Shown here one piece after another: positions 48,336-59,781 of a DNA stretch of 64,000 nucleotides; position 1 is the first letter of the stretch, and each line of letters opens with the position of its first letter. This DNA comes from Paramecium octaurelia (Eukaryota > Ciliophora > Oligohymenophorea > Peniculida > Parameciidae), in contig CAJJDP010000027.1 in the NCBI GenBank assembly GCA_905182995.1, positions 494,066-558,065 of the forward strand, written 5' to 3'. Made by a program: the position numbers and the translations under genes. The notes under the pieces were generated by a model. That model was given only the letters and a program-made list of their open reading frames with translations. It ran no database searches and was not told the origin of the DNA.

Positions 48336-49489
48336 TCAATGTAAAACCTCCTGTTAAAACATCTAAGCCAATTCAGTAAATATTTTTGGCTTCAAACACA
48401 TTAGAGCTACAATTTGCATTGCACTGTAGTCTTTATATATTTCCCATTCCAACTGCAAATTATCAAAGGATGGGTTTTGCTTATTTTATTTAACTTCTGC
48501 CATCGATTTAAGAGTATCATGAACTAGATTCCGAATTTATCTGCCTGCCATGACACTTTTAAGATTCTTATGATTGTATCTATTATTAGCAGCGTTATCT
48601 TATAATGAGAATTATGCTTTTTGTATATAGAAAAGCAGAGAATGTTATAGACCCGAATTCTTCACTACTTTTTGAGATTTTGAAAAATATCTACATATAC
48701 TTAAACAATACTTTTTATAGGCTTCCATGCACTCATTAAATAAATCCATTTTCAAATATTTGTTATTTCTATAGGATGTTAATTAGTATCTCATTTATTT
48801 ATTCTCATATTTTATTTAATCAATTTAAGGACCAGTTAACTATTCCTACTTTTAACTTGATTGGCTTAATGGTTTTTATGGATAAAAGGTAGTTTATTAT
48901 TAAGTTCTTAGAGAATGAGATGTTTTTTTTTGGAATTTTTCTATTGATGTCTGGCTGCATTGAGTTCTCTTAAAAGAACAAGATTCTTTGAATTTTGTTT
49001 ATTGAGTGCTGCATGTTTATATTCAATTACTCTTTTGAGATTCTTACATCTTGTAGTATGTTCAGAAATTTGATTTTATAACTTATTGATATTCTCTGTC
49101 AATGCTTCACTATATGCTTTATAGTTGTTAACATCTTCAAGCACTTTTCTAATTTCAACACTTTTTTCAATTTTGTCTTGCAATTCCAATAATGATAAAT
49201 TATACTTAATTAAGTTATTCTTGGCCCTTTCGAGAGCTTACAAAATCGATCGATATCTAAAATAATAAATTACAAAAACTACTGTTTGCCAAGATAAGAA
49301 TCTTGTTTCTCTCTTGTTTCATCGATTATCGGTTGAAAAAGATCTAAATACTCATCTAATTTTTATTTATCCTCCTATCTAGAGTCTATTAATTTTCTAT
49401 AATCATTCTTTTCATTAATTGACAAGTTCACGATAATTTGGTGAGGGTTTCAGAGGTTCAGGTACATAAAATATTTTCGTCACTGACAT
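48336..49489 (-). CDS. Coiled-coil protein (first intron uncertain)
   Basis: About 361 residues, ATG at 49489. Exon 1 (MSVTKIFYVPEPLKPSPNY) and the following coding frame (NDYRKLIDSRQEDKQKLDEY) are joined only by an abnormal 16-nt GT...AG string near 49415-49430, or by a one-base correction. Later introns of 23 and 29 nt are normal. The middle is coiled coil (LLELQDKIEKSVEIRKVL, LTENINKLQNQISEHTTR) and the end is helical with MQIVALMCLKPKIF. No family recognised. Confidence 0.65.
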
Positions 49490-49857
49490 ATAATAAATTT
49501 AATAATTTGATTATATTTTCTGATTTAGAAAAGTATTAACAAAATTTTATAATAGAGAAAAAACCAATATGAAATTACTTTATAAACAAATATATTTTGT
49601 AATTAGATCTATAAATAAATATTTCCAGTAGGATAATCATCCTTTCTACTAAGTTAAACGTATATACTCGTTTCTAAGATCGATTTAAAAAACTCAGATT
49701 CCAATTGTTAGAATAGGAGATTCCAAATCAATATTGTTTATTGGAATGTTTATTCCAAATGATCTAAAGAGAAAAGAGAGGATTGCAACTATCAAATAAA
49801 ATAATAATATTTTATTTTAATGAGTGATATTTAAATTAAGATTTCATATATCAATTG
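49490..49857. other. Intergenic, AT-rich
   Basis: 368 bp. Contains a loose inverted repeat around ATTCCAAAT/ATTTGGAAT near 49720-49770; no gene or RNA recognised. Confidence 0.45.
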
Positions 49858-51252
49858 TCATTCACCCCCTAAATATCTATAGTTTACTTTATTCTTATTA
49901 TTAGGTCTTGTTCTAAGTCTGCTATTCACCTGAAATTCAGAATTCTAATTTTAAGAAATAAGAATTACCTTTTCCTCTTGTTATTATTATTATTACTGTT
50001 ATTATTATTACTATTATTATTATTAAGGTGTAGAATTTATTTTCATGATGGGAGAATCCACTAAATTCTATTTCTTAACCATTTTCTTGCCTGCATTCCG
50101 TAGACTATCTAAGTCTTGCTTAATTTCATCCTCATAAAGATTAAATCTAAAAGCTGATAAATTTCATAAAATTTAGAAATTTACTAAATACAATTTTATT
50201 ATCTCTTGTGGCAACGAAGTTAATATTTTTTTCTCTCATTCTATTATCATCGCATTCAACAACTTGTCTTTATTTTGGTTGGTATTCTTCTGTGGACTTC
50301 TCTTATTTCTTTTAGGTTTGAGAATTTTGCTATTGTTTCTTAATGGTTTTAGAACAATTCAAACAATGATATACTTTATTTTCAGTTTCTTCTTTGATGT
50401 TTTGATTCCTAAATTTAGCTTCACAATTTAAATGATTCTTTCAAATAATTCAATAGCTTACCCATTTTTCACAAGCATCGCATTAGATCCACTCCTATTC
50501 ATCTTAGTCATTAGTACCATTTGAATATACCTGTTGGAATTTATAATAATTCTTAATACCTATTCACAAAAATCGCAATAATTTCCACGATTGTATAATC
50601 TCAAACATTTCTCACAAAATTAGAGAGCCTCTCCTTTTCTTGATTTGGCTTTTCGATCACCCTTATTATTGCATTTTTAATTGTGACATTTCTAAAATTA
50701 CTATGGTTCATCGTCCTCAACAGTAATGGGATTATTAAAAGTATTAGTTTTCTTTTAATTCCCTAAACCCATCTAGCAGATCAATTGATTAGACATGAAC
50801 GGATTCAAAGAAGATGGATTAGTCATCTAAAGGCTTTTCTATAAAAGCTTCGTATAATCTAATGCATTTAATGCACCCCCAAAACCTATAATAGAACATA
50901 GTAAATTTAAAACTATAAGGTCATTAGATGATAGTGGTTTGCGAACTTGATGATATCTTACCAAAATTGCCATTAAACAGATCTTGTGGTTAAAGGGTTC
51001 TATTGGCATTCTCTGGAACTTATTGGTATAAGTGTGGAAATAACAGTGGTTTCATATTAAGGAGTGTACTCAAAAATTGCTATTATCTAAATAAGGTAAT
51101 TAATTGCCGAAATATTGTTTAGATCTAATATGGTAATATGATAAGGTGAAAGTGGATTTGGAATCATACCTAAGCTGATTTTAATAATCCTCGAGTTAAG
51201 ATGGGATAAGTTGCTGCAACAAAGAATTTTAATTGTTCAACCCAGAGTTCAT
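49858..51252 (-). CDS. PHD-finger protein with glutamine tract and a frame break
   Basis: About 417 residues if one base is added in the A5 run at 51072-51076; without it the frame from ATG 51252 stops at once, while the next frame continues naturally (LPYLDNSNF then STLLNMKPLLFPHLY). Five introns of 24-34 nt. The centre has Cys/His clusters: KCHNQKCNNK, FCEKCLRLYNRGNYCDFCEQ and a PHD-type part, WIQCDACEKWNHLNCEAKF and YHCLNCSKT. A 16-residue Gln tract follows. PHD-type fingers read histone tails, so a nuclear role is probable. Alternatively translation begins at ATG 51055. Confidence 0.75.
49978..50025 (-). repeat. 16-codon glutamine tract
   Basis: Sixteen consecutive Gln codons on the minus strand, of which thirteen are TAA or TAG and the rest CAG/CAA. 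In the standard code this would be a block of stops. It lies inside the PHD gene. Confidence 0.9.
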
Positions 51253-51866
51253 ATTATTTTAATGATAGTTTAAATTAAAATGGTCATTCCTTATTAAATT
51301 ATTATATAACATATATGAACCCAGTTATATATTTACATATAAACTAAAGTTAAGACACTTCAAGACAAATAATCTATTAGTCTTTCTCTTTTATAATACA
51401 CTTATGATAACACTTTAATATTTTATCGCTTTAATATTATTCTCAACAACAAAAAAATCAAAAAAAATCAATACAATAGTGGAAAGTAGGTTCCTCCTAC
51501 TTTTTTTTGCATGATCATCAATATTTAATAATGTTCTCCTTATTATTTTTATGAAAAACAAGGAGATTTTATTTCAAGATGTAATATCATTTGCATTTTT
51601 GTAATTAAACTGTTATTTTAATGTTAAACCTTTCAATCTAATATTACTTTATTATTGATCATCAAAATCCTATTGAAGTAGTAACAAAGTCAATATTATC
51701 ATACAAAAACCCAATAATCGTATGGATAGGATGTATAGTTTAAAAATATTTTAAATATATCTAGCATATAGACTAGCAATTCAAAATGCTGTTCTTTTAT
51801 TTGAGTTATTTTTAGTTAAATTAAGATGTAATAATTCATATAATCAAATGCAGCCATTACAGCTTG
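51253..51866. other. Intergenic with hairpins
   Basis: 614 bp without a convincing coding frame. It contains the hairpin at 51483-51503 followed by a T8 run, and a second inverted repeat (CTCCTT ... AAGGAG) about 51534-51563. Possibly a small RNA gene or regulatory structure; nothing further can be said. Confidence 0.4.
51483..51503. other. Perfect 8-bp hairpin with T run
   Basis: AAAGTAGG, loop TTCCT, CCTACTTT, immediately continuing as eight T. The shape is like the 3' end of a Pol III transcript, but no internal A/B box or U6-like sequence is visible upstream. Confidence 0.4.
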
Positions 51867-52160
51867 TCATATACTCTTTTTTGAAGGTGAGTTTTCTTGA
51901 TCTCTTCTTCTAATCATGATGGTACTGTTGACTATAAATATGGGATTGGCAATTATACATATGTTATTCTAAAGAGTAACTTGACGTAGAACAAATTTGT
52001 AGCACTTTCCAGATTTTATCTTTTATCGAATTTATTTTTCATTCAATTATTATATTGCTATAACATTTTAAGTGAAGTTTGTTTCAGGTTATCCAGTTGT
52101 TAGGCTATCATCATATCTGTTTCTTGTTGGAGATGGTTATTTTTGCGAAGCGCACCCCAT
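51867..52160 (-). CDS. Small MGC-start protein, probably acylated
   Basis: 88 residues with one 27-nt intron (GTATAATTG...TTATAG; a second 24-nt string could also be an intron, giving 80). The N terminus MGCASQKQPSPT fits N-myristoylation at Gly2 and palmitoylation at Cys3, as in small calcium- or signalling-adaptor proteins. The C terminus is basic (MIRRRDQENSPSKK). No domain; function unknown. A membrane-tethered adaptor is an inference from the N terminus only. Confidence 0.6.
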
Positions 52161-52383
52161 AATAAATGCTCTTATTTTATTTAAGATTTATAATCTAAAT
52201 AGGAATTAAATTCTTATTTATATACTATTTTATAATTTTTAATAATTGAAGAACTATCTTGAAATTTGTTTCGTCAAACACACATTTTCATATCTCAAAT
52301 AAATTTGCTGAATAAAAATATTTCCAAAAATACCTCTTGAATAATTTTTGACCTACTTTTAAAAGTATTCCAATAGAAGATTA

Positions 52384-52836
52384 ATGTTTAAGAAAATTAA
52401 ATAATTTTCACAAAATTGTGATTCACCTTTTTTTCCATAAATTCTGAAAATATTCATTTTTCAACTCAGATTTTTTAATGTACTTGTCTTAAAGAGGACT
52501 AATATAAGGGCAAGAAATTCAAATTATAAATAAGGAACAGAATATACGAGAAAATTAGTTAAAAGTATTAAAGGACTTTATTTGCATGATTTTTTTATTA
52601 TCAAGTAGAATGGAACTCTTTTGGTTTTAAAATAGGGTCAATAAACATATTTTTTACTTTTAGGTTTTCTAGAAAATTTCATTTGGAAGAAGAAAATAGA
52701 TCTCAAAGTATTCATGCTTCATCTTGAATTACAGTTTAAATTCAATAATTTGGAACAGAGGAAAATTAGAGAGAAGATGTAAACAACTCATTTAATATTT
52801 AATTATTATAATGAATTAGAGAAAATAGTAATATGA
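52384..52836 (+). CDS. Candidate small protein
   Basis: 141 residues if a 27-nt intron (GTCAATAAA...CTTTTAG) is removed; without it the frame also stays open. The frame is TGA-free for 150 codons and has protein-like charge patterns (RKLVKSIKGLYLHDF, NLEQRKIREKM), but no domain. Random open frames of this size do occur with only TGA as a stop, so this needs transcript support. It would be convergent with the gene at 52908. Confidence 0.4.
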
Positions 52837-52907
52837 TATAAAAAATATATATATATTTTGTACTTTATTATATTTAAACTGTAATTATACTTTTTGATCC
52901 TATAAAA

Positions 52908-54806
52908 TCACTTTTTACTACTCTTTAAATCATAGTTTAACTAATCGATGCATTTCTTCATTCTAATGTTGTCTAGCATTAATTCTTCATAGGAGGGTCT
53001 TCCAACGTTTCCACTTGCACCTCCCCATTAATTTGATTAATTCATGGGACTAATACCCATTTTGTTCTAAGAAACTTAATTAGGAGTTCCTAAATATGCA
53101 CTATTAACCTATTGACCTGGTGGTCCATATGATCCAACAGGACCGTAAACTGGTTAACCATTTGGTCCATAAATAGGTTGTCCATTAGGTCCATAAGCAG
53201 GTTAGCCATTTTAAGGACCATATAGTGGCTATCCATTGGGACCATAGAGAGGCTATCCATTTGGAGCATAGAGAGGTTACTAATTAGGATTGTACGGCTA
53301 ATTCTAGGCGGTTGGTCCAAATTATCCATTGGGATTAGGTTTTTAACCAGGTTACTATTCAGATGGATCTAAGAGTCCTAAGAGACCATTTTCTTTCAAT
53401 ATTTTCAAAGCCTTATTATAATCATCATGAACTTGTTTTAGATGTTAACTACAATAAGTATTTTAGATTACTCTAATTCTTCTCTTTCAGCCTTCAAGTC
53501 ATCTAATTCTAATAAAGCATTGTCTAATTATCTTTTCAATTTAGGTACATCGCCTGCCTTTTTTGCATCATTTTGGACATTATTCAATTTTTTGCCAAGG
53601 TCATCTTTATCCTTTCTAGAATAATATAAAGATTATGAGTATACTCTGCATCTTTTAATTTGTCTCTCACTTTGCCCAATTCATCAAGCAATTAGTTTCT
53701 ATTTTTATGTAAGTCATTTAATTAGTCTTTTGTTTTGTCTCTGTCTCCTTTTACATCACCTAAGTTCAAATGTAAATTATCATTATCTAATTGAAGATCA
53801 TTGCATTTCTTTTCTAGATCCTTGTTGGTCTTTTTCAAATCTCCCAAATCTTTTTAGAGATCACCATTCTCTTTTGCCAGTTTACCCAATTTATCCCTTA
53901 AAACTTAATAATTTTGTTTACTTGATTGCTCCATTTTATTTTTCCAAAGCTGCAAGATCTGCCAACATTTTATCTCTATCACCCTTCAACCTATTCAATT
54001 TATTCTTGAGATCGTTGTTTTCTTCCAAAACTTTATCATTATCTTTGTTCTTCTTTTTTAGATCTTCAATTTCTTTTTTCATATTATCATTATCTTTAGC
54101 TGCATTATTTGCTTTGTCTATATTATTTCTTAGATCTTTGACTTGCTAAGAATATGACTACTTAGATTACATTTCCCAATTTATTATTGTCATCAAGTAA
54201 ATCTTGATTCTTATGTCTTGCATCTCTTAATTAATCTTCTAACGGACCGATCATCGCTTTCAATTTCTCGTTTTCTTCTGGTAGATGTTTGATTCGATCT
54301 AATTCAGTCTGTAATCGAGCCACATCATTCCTTAATTTTCTATTTGCCTTGGCTTTTGCAGCAATATCATCTCGAAGTTTTTAATTTTCTGTTCCAATAT
54401 CATCTTCTGGGTCTCCATCCCCAGTCACACCTTCACAATCAGGACAAACACCATACTCGTACTCTGGAAAATTACTATTTCCTTATTGGGGCTTAGCCTT
54501 TTATGCTTCTTACCTTGCTAATAAATCATTCTTATGTTATTAACAAGTCAAACAAAATGGACAATGTACTTCGGGCTACTGTTAAATTCTCACTGTATTT
54601 TCCATCGGTCTTGGTTAGTATACCTGAGATTGCACATATGATTGTTGAGCCATTTGAGGAGGCATGAAAGGGGCAGGAATAGCATTGCTTGGATAGTTCA
54701 AGGGATTCTAAGATTGCTGTTGAATTGGTTGTGCTGTCAAGATGTTGTTGTTGCTCTAATATTAACTACGACTCTGAGGTTAGGTTATGATTTAATGACC
54801 AGACAT
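52908..54806 (-). CDS. Coiled-coil protein with YGPNGQP repeats
   Basis: 598 residues, four introns (25, 25, 29 and 23 nt). N terminus: Gln/Pro-rich, then two CxxC pairs (VHCPFCLTC and YGVCPDCEG) that could bind zinc. Residues ~140-430 are coiled coil (DVARLQTELDRIKHLPEENE, KKEIEDLKKKNKDNDKVLEE, DLGDLKKTNKDLEKKCNDLQ). The C terminus has seven short repeats of the form YGPNGQP followed by SYGPPGQQ and a helical end (YEELMLDNIRMKKCIDQL). The combination suggests a filament-forming or basal-body/cortex protein; this is inferred. Confidence 0.82.
53115..53285 (-). repeat. Tandem repeat coding for YGPNGQP-type heptapeptides
   Basis: About seven imperfect 21-nt units (the commonest reads TATGGTCCCAATGGACAACC-like) encoding Y[GA]PNGQP[LIVA]. 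One unit carries an extra Gln (YGPQNGQP). Codon differences between units show it is an old, selected repeat. Confidence 0.85.
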
Positions 54807-54994
54807 TTATATGTTAGGTTTTAATTTCTATATTTTAATTACGTTTTATTTATTTCAATCGTATAATTATAAAATTTGAGATATATTATTATAATAATGT
54901 TATCCCTATGCAAAATATAGAAGTTTAAACAGAGAAATTTAACTTATTAAAAAGTTGAATTATGATATCATCACACAATATGAATTTAGAACAC

Positions 54995-55836
54995 TCAATT
55001 TGCAGGTTCTTTTGGTTCTGATGAGGCACTTGTATTTGTAGTTTCTACAATACCTTCGGACACATAAGAAAAGAAGACCAATTTATAAAATAAGTAGAGA
55101 GACAATTGCATTGTAACTACTATGGCTATTATGATATACTTTTTTTGAATCTATAATTTATCTAGTTCTCTAATATTATATAATATTAATTGTTACTCTT
55201 TCAAATTGAAAATCAAAAATAATATTGAATTTCCAACTCCATATGCTATAATTAACCATAAAAACAATTCATTCTAAAAGTAACATAGAATTGTGATGGG
55301 TAACAGTGTTGACATGGAATAACCATATAAGCAGATGGTTTGGAAGAAACTTAAGTCAACTCCTAAGACCTTCATTACGACAGCTAAAATCACAGGAGTT
55401 CCAAATGCAATTATGTATAACAAAGCTGTTGCTTAAGGAACATAACCGACATCAAAGGATTGGTTCTCTTTCTCTGAGTCTACTTATCTCAAATTAGCAA
55501 TAGCCGTAATCATAAAAATCAAAGTAGCATTGATCCATATTGGTCCCCATCTACCAAATATATTGACTATATATACAAATCTGGGTTATCTTTGGTAATG
55601 TTTAGGAAATCTGGTCGAAATGGAAGGAAGGTGGCTTTGACTCTTTGTATAACATCATTTTCTGTGACATTGAAATATGGAGTGTAATATCTATTTTAGA
55701 ATTGTAGTAATTACTCAACAGTCAGAAATCCACAATATCCTGTTTGCTTTTTATCCCCACTATCATTTAGTTTGTTGAATTATCCTGGCTAGACTTGCTT
55801 TTCATCATCTGTTTATTTTTGTACTCCTATTTCCAT
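54995..55836 (-). CDS. Yip1-domain membrane protein (YIPF family)
   Basis: 271 residues, one 26-nt intron (55551-55576) that restores the signature NPDLWGPIWINATLIF, corresponding to the DLYGPFWI block of YIPF proteins. Five TM helices follow (TLIFMITAIA, ALLYIIAFGTPVILAVVM, SMSTLLPITILCYF, LIIAYGVGNSILFLIF, YIIIAIVVTMQLSLYLFY). The N terminus is polar and cytosolic with GYCGFLTVEQLLQFQ. Yip1-type proteins interact with Rab GTPases and act in ER-to-Golgi membranes. Confidence 0.92.
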
Positions 55837-55995
55837 TCTATTCTGATATTTTTATTTTAAATAATATTAATTTTCTTATTCATCTCCCATTAAATCAGTT
55901 AAAATGCTTACAATTAAGAATCATTTTATAAGTAATAGATCTTGCGATTTTCATATTTTAGAGTTTCTATTTTTATAATAATATTAAATTTATAC

Positions 55996-56854
55996 ATGTA
56001 AGACGATTTTGTTTATCATCCCGAGATCATGAAATCATAGCTAAGTATGCTGCCTCCTATTGAATAACTCACTTTGTAATAGTTAGCTAATAAACGAAAA
56101 ATAAATTTCAACATGATGCTCTCATTGCCGGTTTATTATTAAATTTCTAATTGCAGTTTCTACTGAAAGACAAAGCTTTAGAAGATAGGAAGGATACAAT
56201 CGCCATCTATAGAAAACATAAATTTGAGCCATTAAAGCCTTAAAAACATAAAGTGACTTTGATAAACAGTGGTCGCATTCACTGTCCTGAGTTTTGGTCA
56301 GATAAATATCAGAGCACTGCCTTACGTGACTCCCATATTGATAGAAATTTAGACAAGTACAGACAGATCATTAAGAATAACATCTAAGATTATTTGGTTA
56401 AATTTGAGATGCAAGCAAAGGAATAATTGGAAGAATCAAAAAAGTATTAATTAAATAGATTCAAGAATTAAATATTAAGAAATCTTCAAAAAGCAATGTT
56501 CCATCTCAGATGAAGAATATGCCCCATCAAATAATGAGTTAAATCTCAGTCAATGCACCTAAGATGAAATTATTAGCTACTATAGAGATGTAAAAAGGCA
56601 AGATTCTGCTAAAAAGACAAGCTTGAGAAATCTTGATAAGATTACTTGCAGTAGTGTTAAATAGAGTTTTATTGAAAAATTCGACAAAGTCATTACTACT
56701 TGCGATCGCAATTCTATCCCCTCAAATAGAAATTCGCTAGATAGCATAAAGTAACTATAAGATCTATTGCATTAGCACTTGTGGATATACGAATATTAAA
56801 TAAAGAAATAGACATGTTGTTGGTAGCAAGACAAGCAGAAGTCATTATAATTGA
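55996..56854 (+). CDS. Uncharacterised protein
   Basis: 261 residues with three introns (26, 22 and 25 nt). Lys/Ser/Gln-rich; notable parts are a His-flanked segment (LINSGRIHCPEFWSDKY) and the ending TCGYTNIKQRNRHVVGSK. The third intron is chosen because the unspliced frame would run 90 nt further into the convergent neighbour's 3' end. No family recognised. Confidence 0.62.
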
Positions 56855-56893
56855 TACTAATTAATATATATATTTATGATCAAACAAATTTCA

Positions 56894-57754
56894 TCACATT
56901 ATTGTTTTTACTCTTTATGAAGAAGATGTGAAACTAGATTTTTTTAGATTAACTTTCTTTTGATTTGCGAAATAAGGTTATAATCTATGTTAAAATAGGG
57001 GAGCTGTCTAAGGAGCAGTGTGAATTCGAGTTTCCTTTGTTTCTGATAGAAATTTTATTATGGAATCTCTTTTAATTTATTCATAAGGTTTATGTTTGTA
57101 TTTATTTAATTAAAGCAAAACATACTTTTTTTATTTAGGTACAAAAACTATATTCTTTCTCGTTTGTTGTAATTAAATACTAGGCTCACTAGGGGAATCT
57201 GATATCAAATCAGAACATTTTTTTTCCAATCGTCGTTAATAGTAAGTGCGATCCTTGGTAAAAGTCCTTAAAACCTTGATATCCTACATGCTGGCAAAGT
57301 GAGAATCCCTATTAGAGTTAAGCTGATTTAATGGATTGAATTGGCTTGTGTTTTGTGTATCTATCTTCTTAAACGATTTCTGAAATTTTGTTTTCATTCT
57401 TCCCTGTATTGCTCTTCTTCTAAGATCTTTGACTCTATCTAGAAATTGATGCTATTGTATAATAGTTCTAGGGTATTTAAGGTCTATATTCAACTTTACA
57501 ATAGACTAAATCGCTTACTATTTTTTATGAATTCAAGCCTTCATTGTAGCTCTTCCTCCTTTGTCTTGGGAAGTCATCTGAAATCTTGATTAATTAGTAG
57601 CTGTGAATTGCATTATTGGTTTTATGTAAGCACTTCAAGACTACACTAGGTTTGACTTACTTATGCAATTTATTGTAAAATTCAATTTTTTGGAACTTGA
57701 CTTATTGGTTTTCTGAACTGTCTTTAGCAATTAATCTTGGGTATTATTTACCAT
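56894..57754 (-). CDS. Uncharacterised basic protein
   Basis: 271 residues, two introns of 20 and 25 nt. Basic and Ser/Thr/Gln-rich, with blocks such as FLDRVKDLRRRAIQGRM, YYQRRLEKKCSDLISD and RIHTAPQTAPLFQHRL. No domain recognised. It is convergent with the previous gene (39 bp between stops). Confidence 0.68.
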
Positions 57755-57870
57755 TTTTATCCTGATCATTGGTGATTAAAATCCTCATTAAATTAATTAA
57801 ATGCAAACATCAATAAAAGGTTTTAATGAATATACAATAATTAATAATTTCAAATTTTAATTTACTATTA

Positions 57871-59299
57871 ATGAATTAACAGCGTCGACTTTCTCCAGCT
57901 CCACAAAGTCCTATCCAACGTAATACGATAATCTCATGTATGAGTCATTCTTAAATTAGAACATTCTAATCGATTTCAATTCCTCTAAGTGACTCCATCC
58001 ACACATCCTGTTTAATATGTCCAATTGTAGAATTGTAAGAATCCTCCATTTAAATTTAGACAATGAACCAAGATAAATCTCTAGAGAAAGAGAGAGCAAT
58101 CAAATTCCCTATTAATAAGTTTGTCCAAAGGGATTTTAGAGTCTGAGATTAATGAGTCAGCCTGATGGTAATTCGAGTAAGTCACCAGTAGCCCCAGTCA
58201 TGTAATCTTCACCAAATATCAGACCTAATTAAAACTCAAATTCTCTACAATAATATATAGATAATGCTCTCAGAACCTAAAGAGAGGAAATGCTAAAATT
58301 ATTCGAATAACAAAATAAATAGATCGATTATATGCATCAATAATAGCAACTCATCATCTAATAATAATAGTTGTAATAAGAAAAGAAGAAAGAGCCTCTT
58401 AATTTTGAGTCATAACTCAATCAAGTGAAGGAGCAACTCAATTTTTAGATTACTTAAACTTGTAGAGAAATGATCCATAAAATACAGAAACAAGAACAAA
58501 CTGACTTCAAGGCTTTGCAAGTGCAAATAGAGAAGTTGAAATCTCAACTCTATCAAATTAACTTATCAACTAGCAAACAGTCTGATAGATTGCAATAATC
58601 ATATAGGGGCAAAGAGAATGAAGCAGAAGAATATTAATATAAAAAACACATGCCTTAACGAAATTCCTTAGATAATTATGATTAATATATCAAGAAATAC
58701 GAGTAGTTCAATAAATAGGTTAATGATTATTTAATTAATCGAAAAATACCTGATCATTTGAGTTCAATACTCAATTCCAGCAAGGATTCGAATAGTGAAA
58801 TTCATGAAGTCGAATATATCTCATCAGATTATCCCCTTACTGATATCACAAACACCCATAATATCAAATAAAATAAATCATATTAATCCCAACCCTTGTA
58901 ACAAATTGCATAACCATCCCTCACTTAATAATTCATGACTCAAAAGACCACAACTTAATCCAATAACTAACCTAATGAAGATTCCCCTATCAAAGCATTG
59001 AATGAATAAATGATGATTGATAGTTTGGATAACATCAATGTGCATGATCCAAATAATTTATAAATTACCAAAGAAGAATTCGATCAATTAAAATGTACAA
59101 CTTTAAAAATAATATATTAGCTTAAAGAATGTCAACCATACATGAAAACGATGACGAAGATGAGGAATTAATGTATTAAGTTGATGAAAACGGATTCATT
59201 CTGAGTTAAGATGGACATCCTTTGATTGATGATACAGGAAAACGGATATAACTAACTAAATAAGAGCTTCAATTCTATAAAAACAAAATTAATAGTTGA
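57871..59299 (+). CDS. Gln-rich coiled-coil protein
   Basis: 459 residues, two introns (23 and 26 nt). A Ser/Pro-rich head, a Gln-rich coiled coil in the middle (REEMLKLFEQQNKQIDYM, FQITQTCREMIHKIQKQEQ), and an acidic Asp/Glu end leading to a small motif VDENGFILSQDGHPLIDDTG. An in-frame ATG at 57826 lies in AT-rich leader, so 57871 is used. No family recognised; the C-terminal DENG/DDTG pattern occurs in several ciliate ciliary proteins (inference). Confidence 0.75.
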
Positions 59300-59322
59300 T
59301 ATAATATATATATATAAGGCAC

Positions 59323-59640
59323 TCATTTTAATTTATAATAATTGGACAAACACCCCTATCTCTTCAAAAAACATTCCATGTGATTTTCCTTATTCTATTA
59401 TCCAACTTTCCTCTACGTAGTAATTGGAGATTTGACTCTCTGATCCAAAATAACTCTATTGATCCTGTCCATCATATTTGAGATTGGAATTACTTTCTAT
59501 TTTTTTCCTGATTCTTAATTGCTATTTTAGGTTTTTATCCTAATAGGAGATACAAATGATTTTTCATTTGGACTTTCCAGCCTATCTTTAAGAGGTTTTA
59601 AGTAGAAATCTACGTTTTAACGAAATTTTTAATAATTCAT
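59323..59640 (-). CDS. Small uncharacterised protein
   Basis: 105 residues, intronless. Basic, with Ser/Pro spots (LESPNEKSFVSPIRIK, VKSPITTQRK) that look like phosphosites. Its stop lies 24 bp from that of the convergent gene. No family recognised; 105 TGA-free codons plus sensible composition support it moderately. Confidence 0.6.
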
Positions 59641-59781
59641 AAACTTAAAAATTAGTTTTTCACTTAGACAACTATCCATATATAAATAGGTATATAATTT
59701 GTTAAATACAGCACTCATATCATAACAAAACTCTATAAACAATAAATAGCTATTACTCTTAATAAACAAAATTAAAACAAA

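Noticed and set aside
49560-49800. Inverted repeat as a transposon end
   Set aside because: The ATTCCAAAT/ATTTGGAAT match is short, imperfect and has no transposase nearby.
53730-54149. 139-codon + strand frame, Leu/Ser/Phe-rich
   Set aside because: It is the mirror of the coiled-coil exons of the gene at 52908-54806; Lys/Glu codons read backwards give Leu/Phe/Ser.
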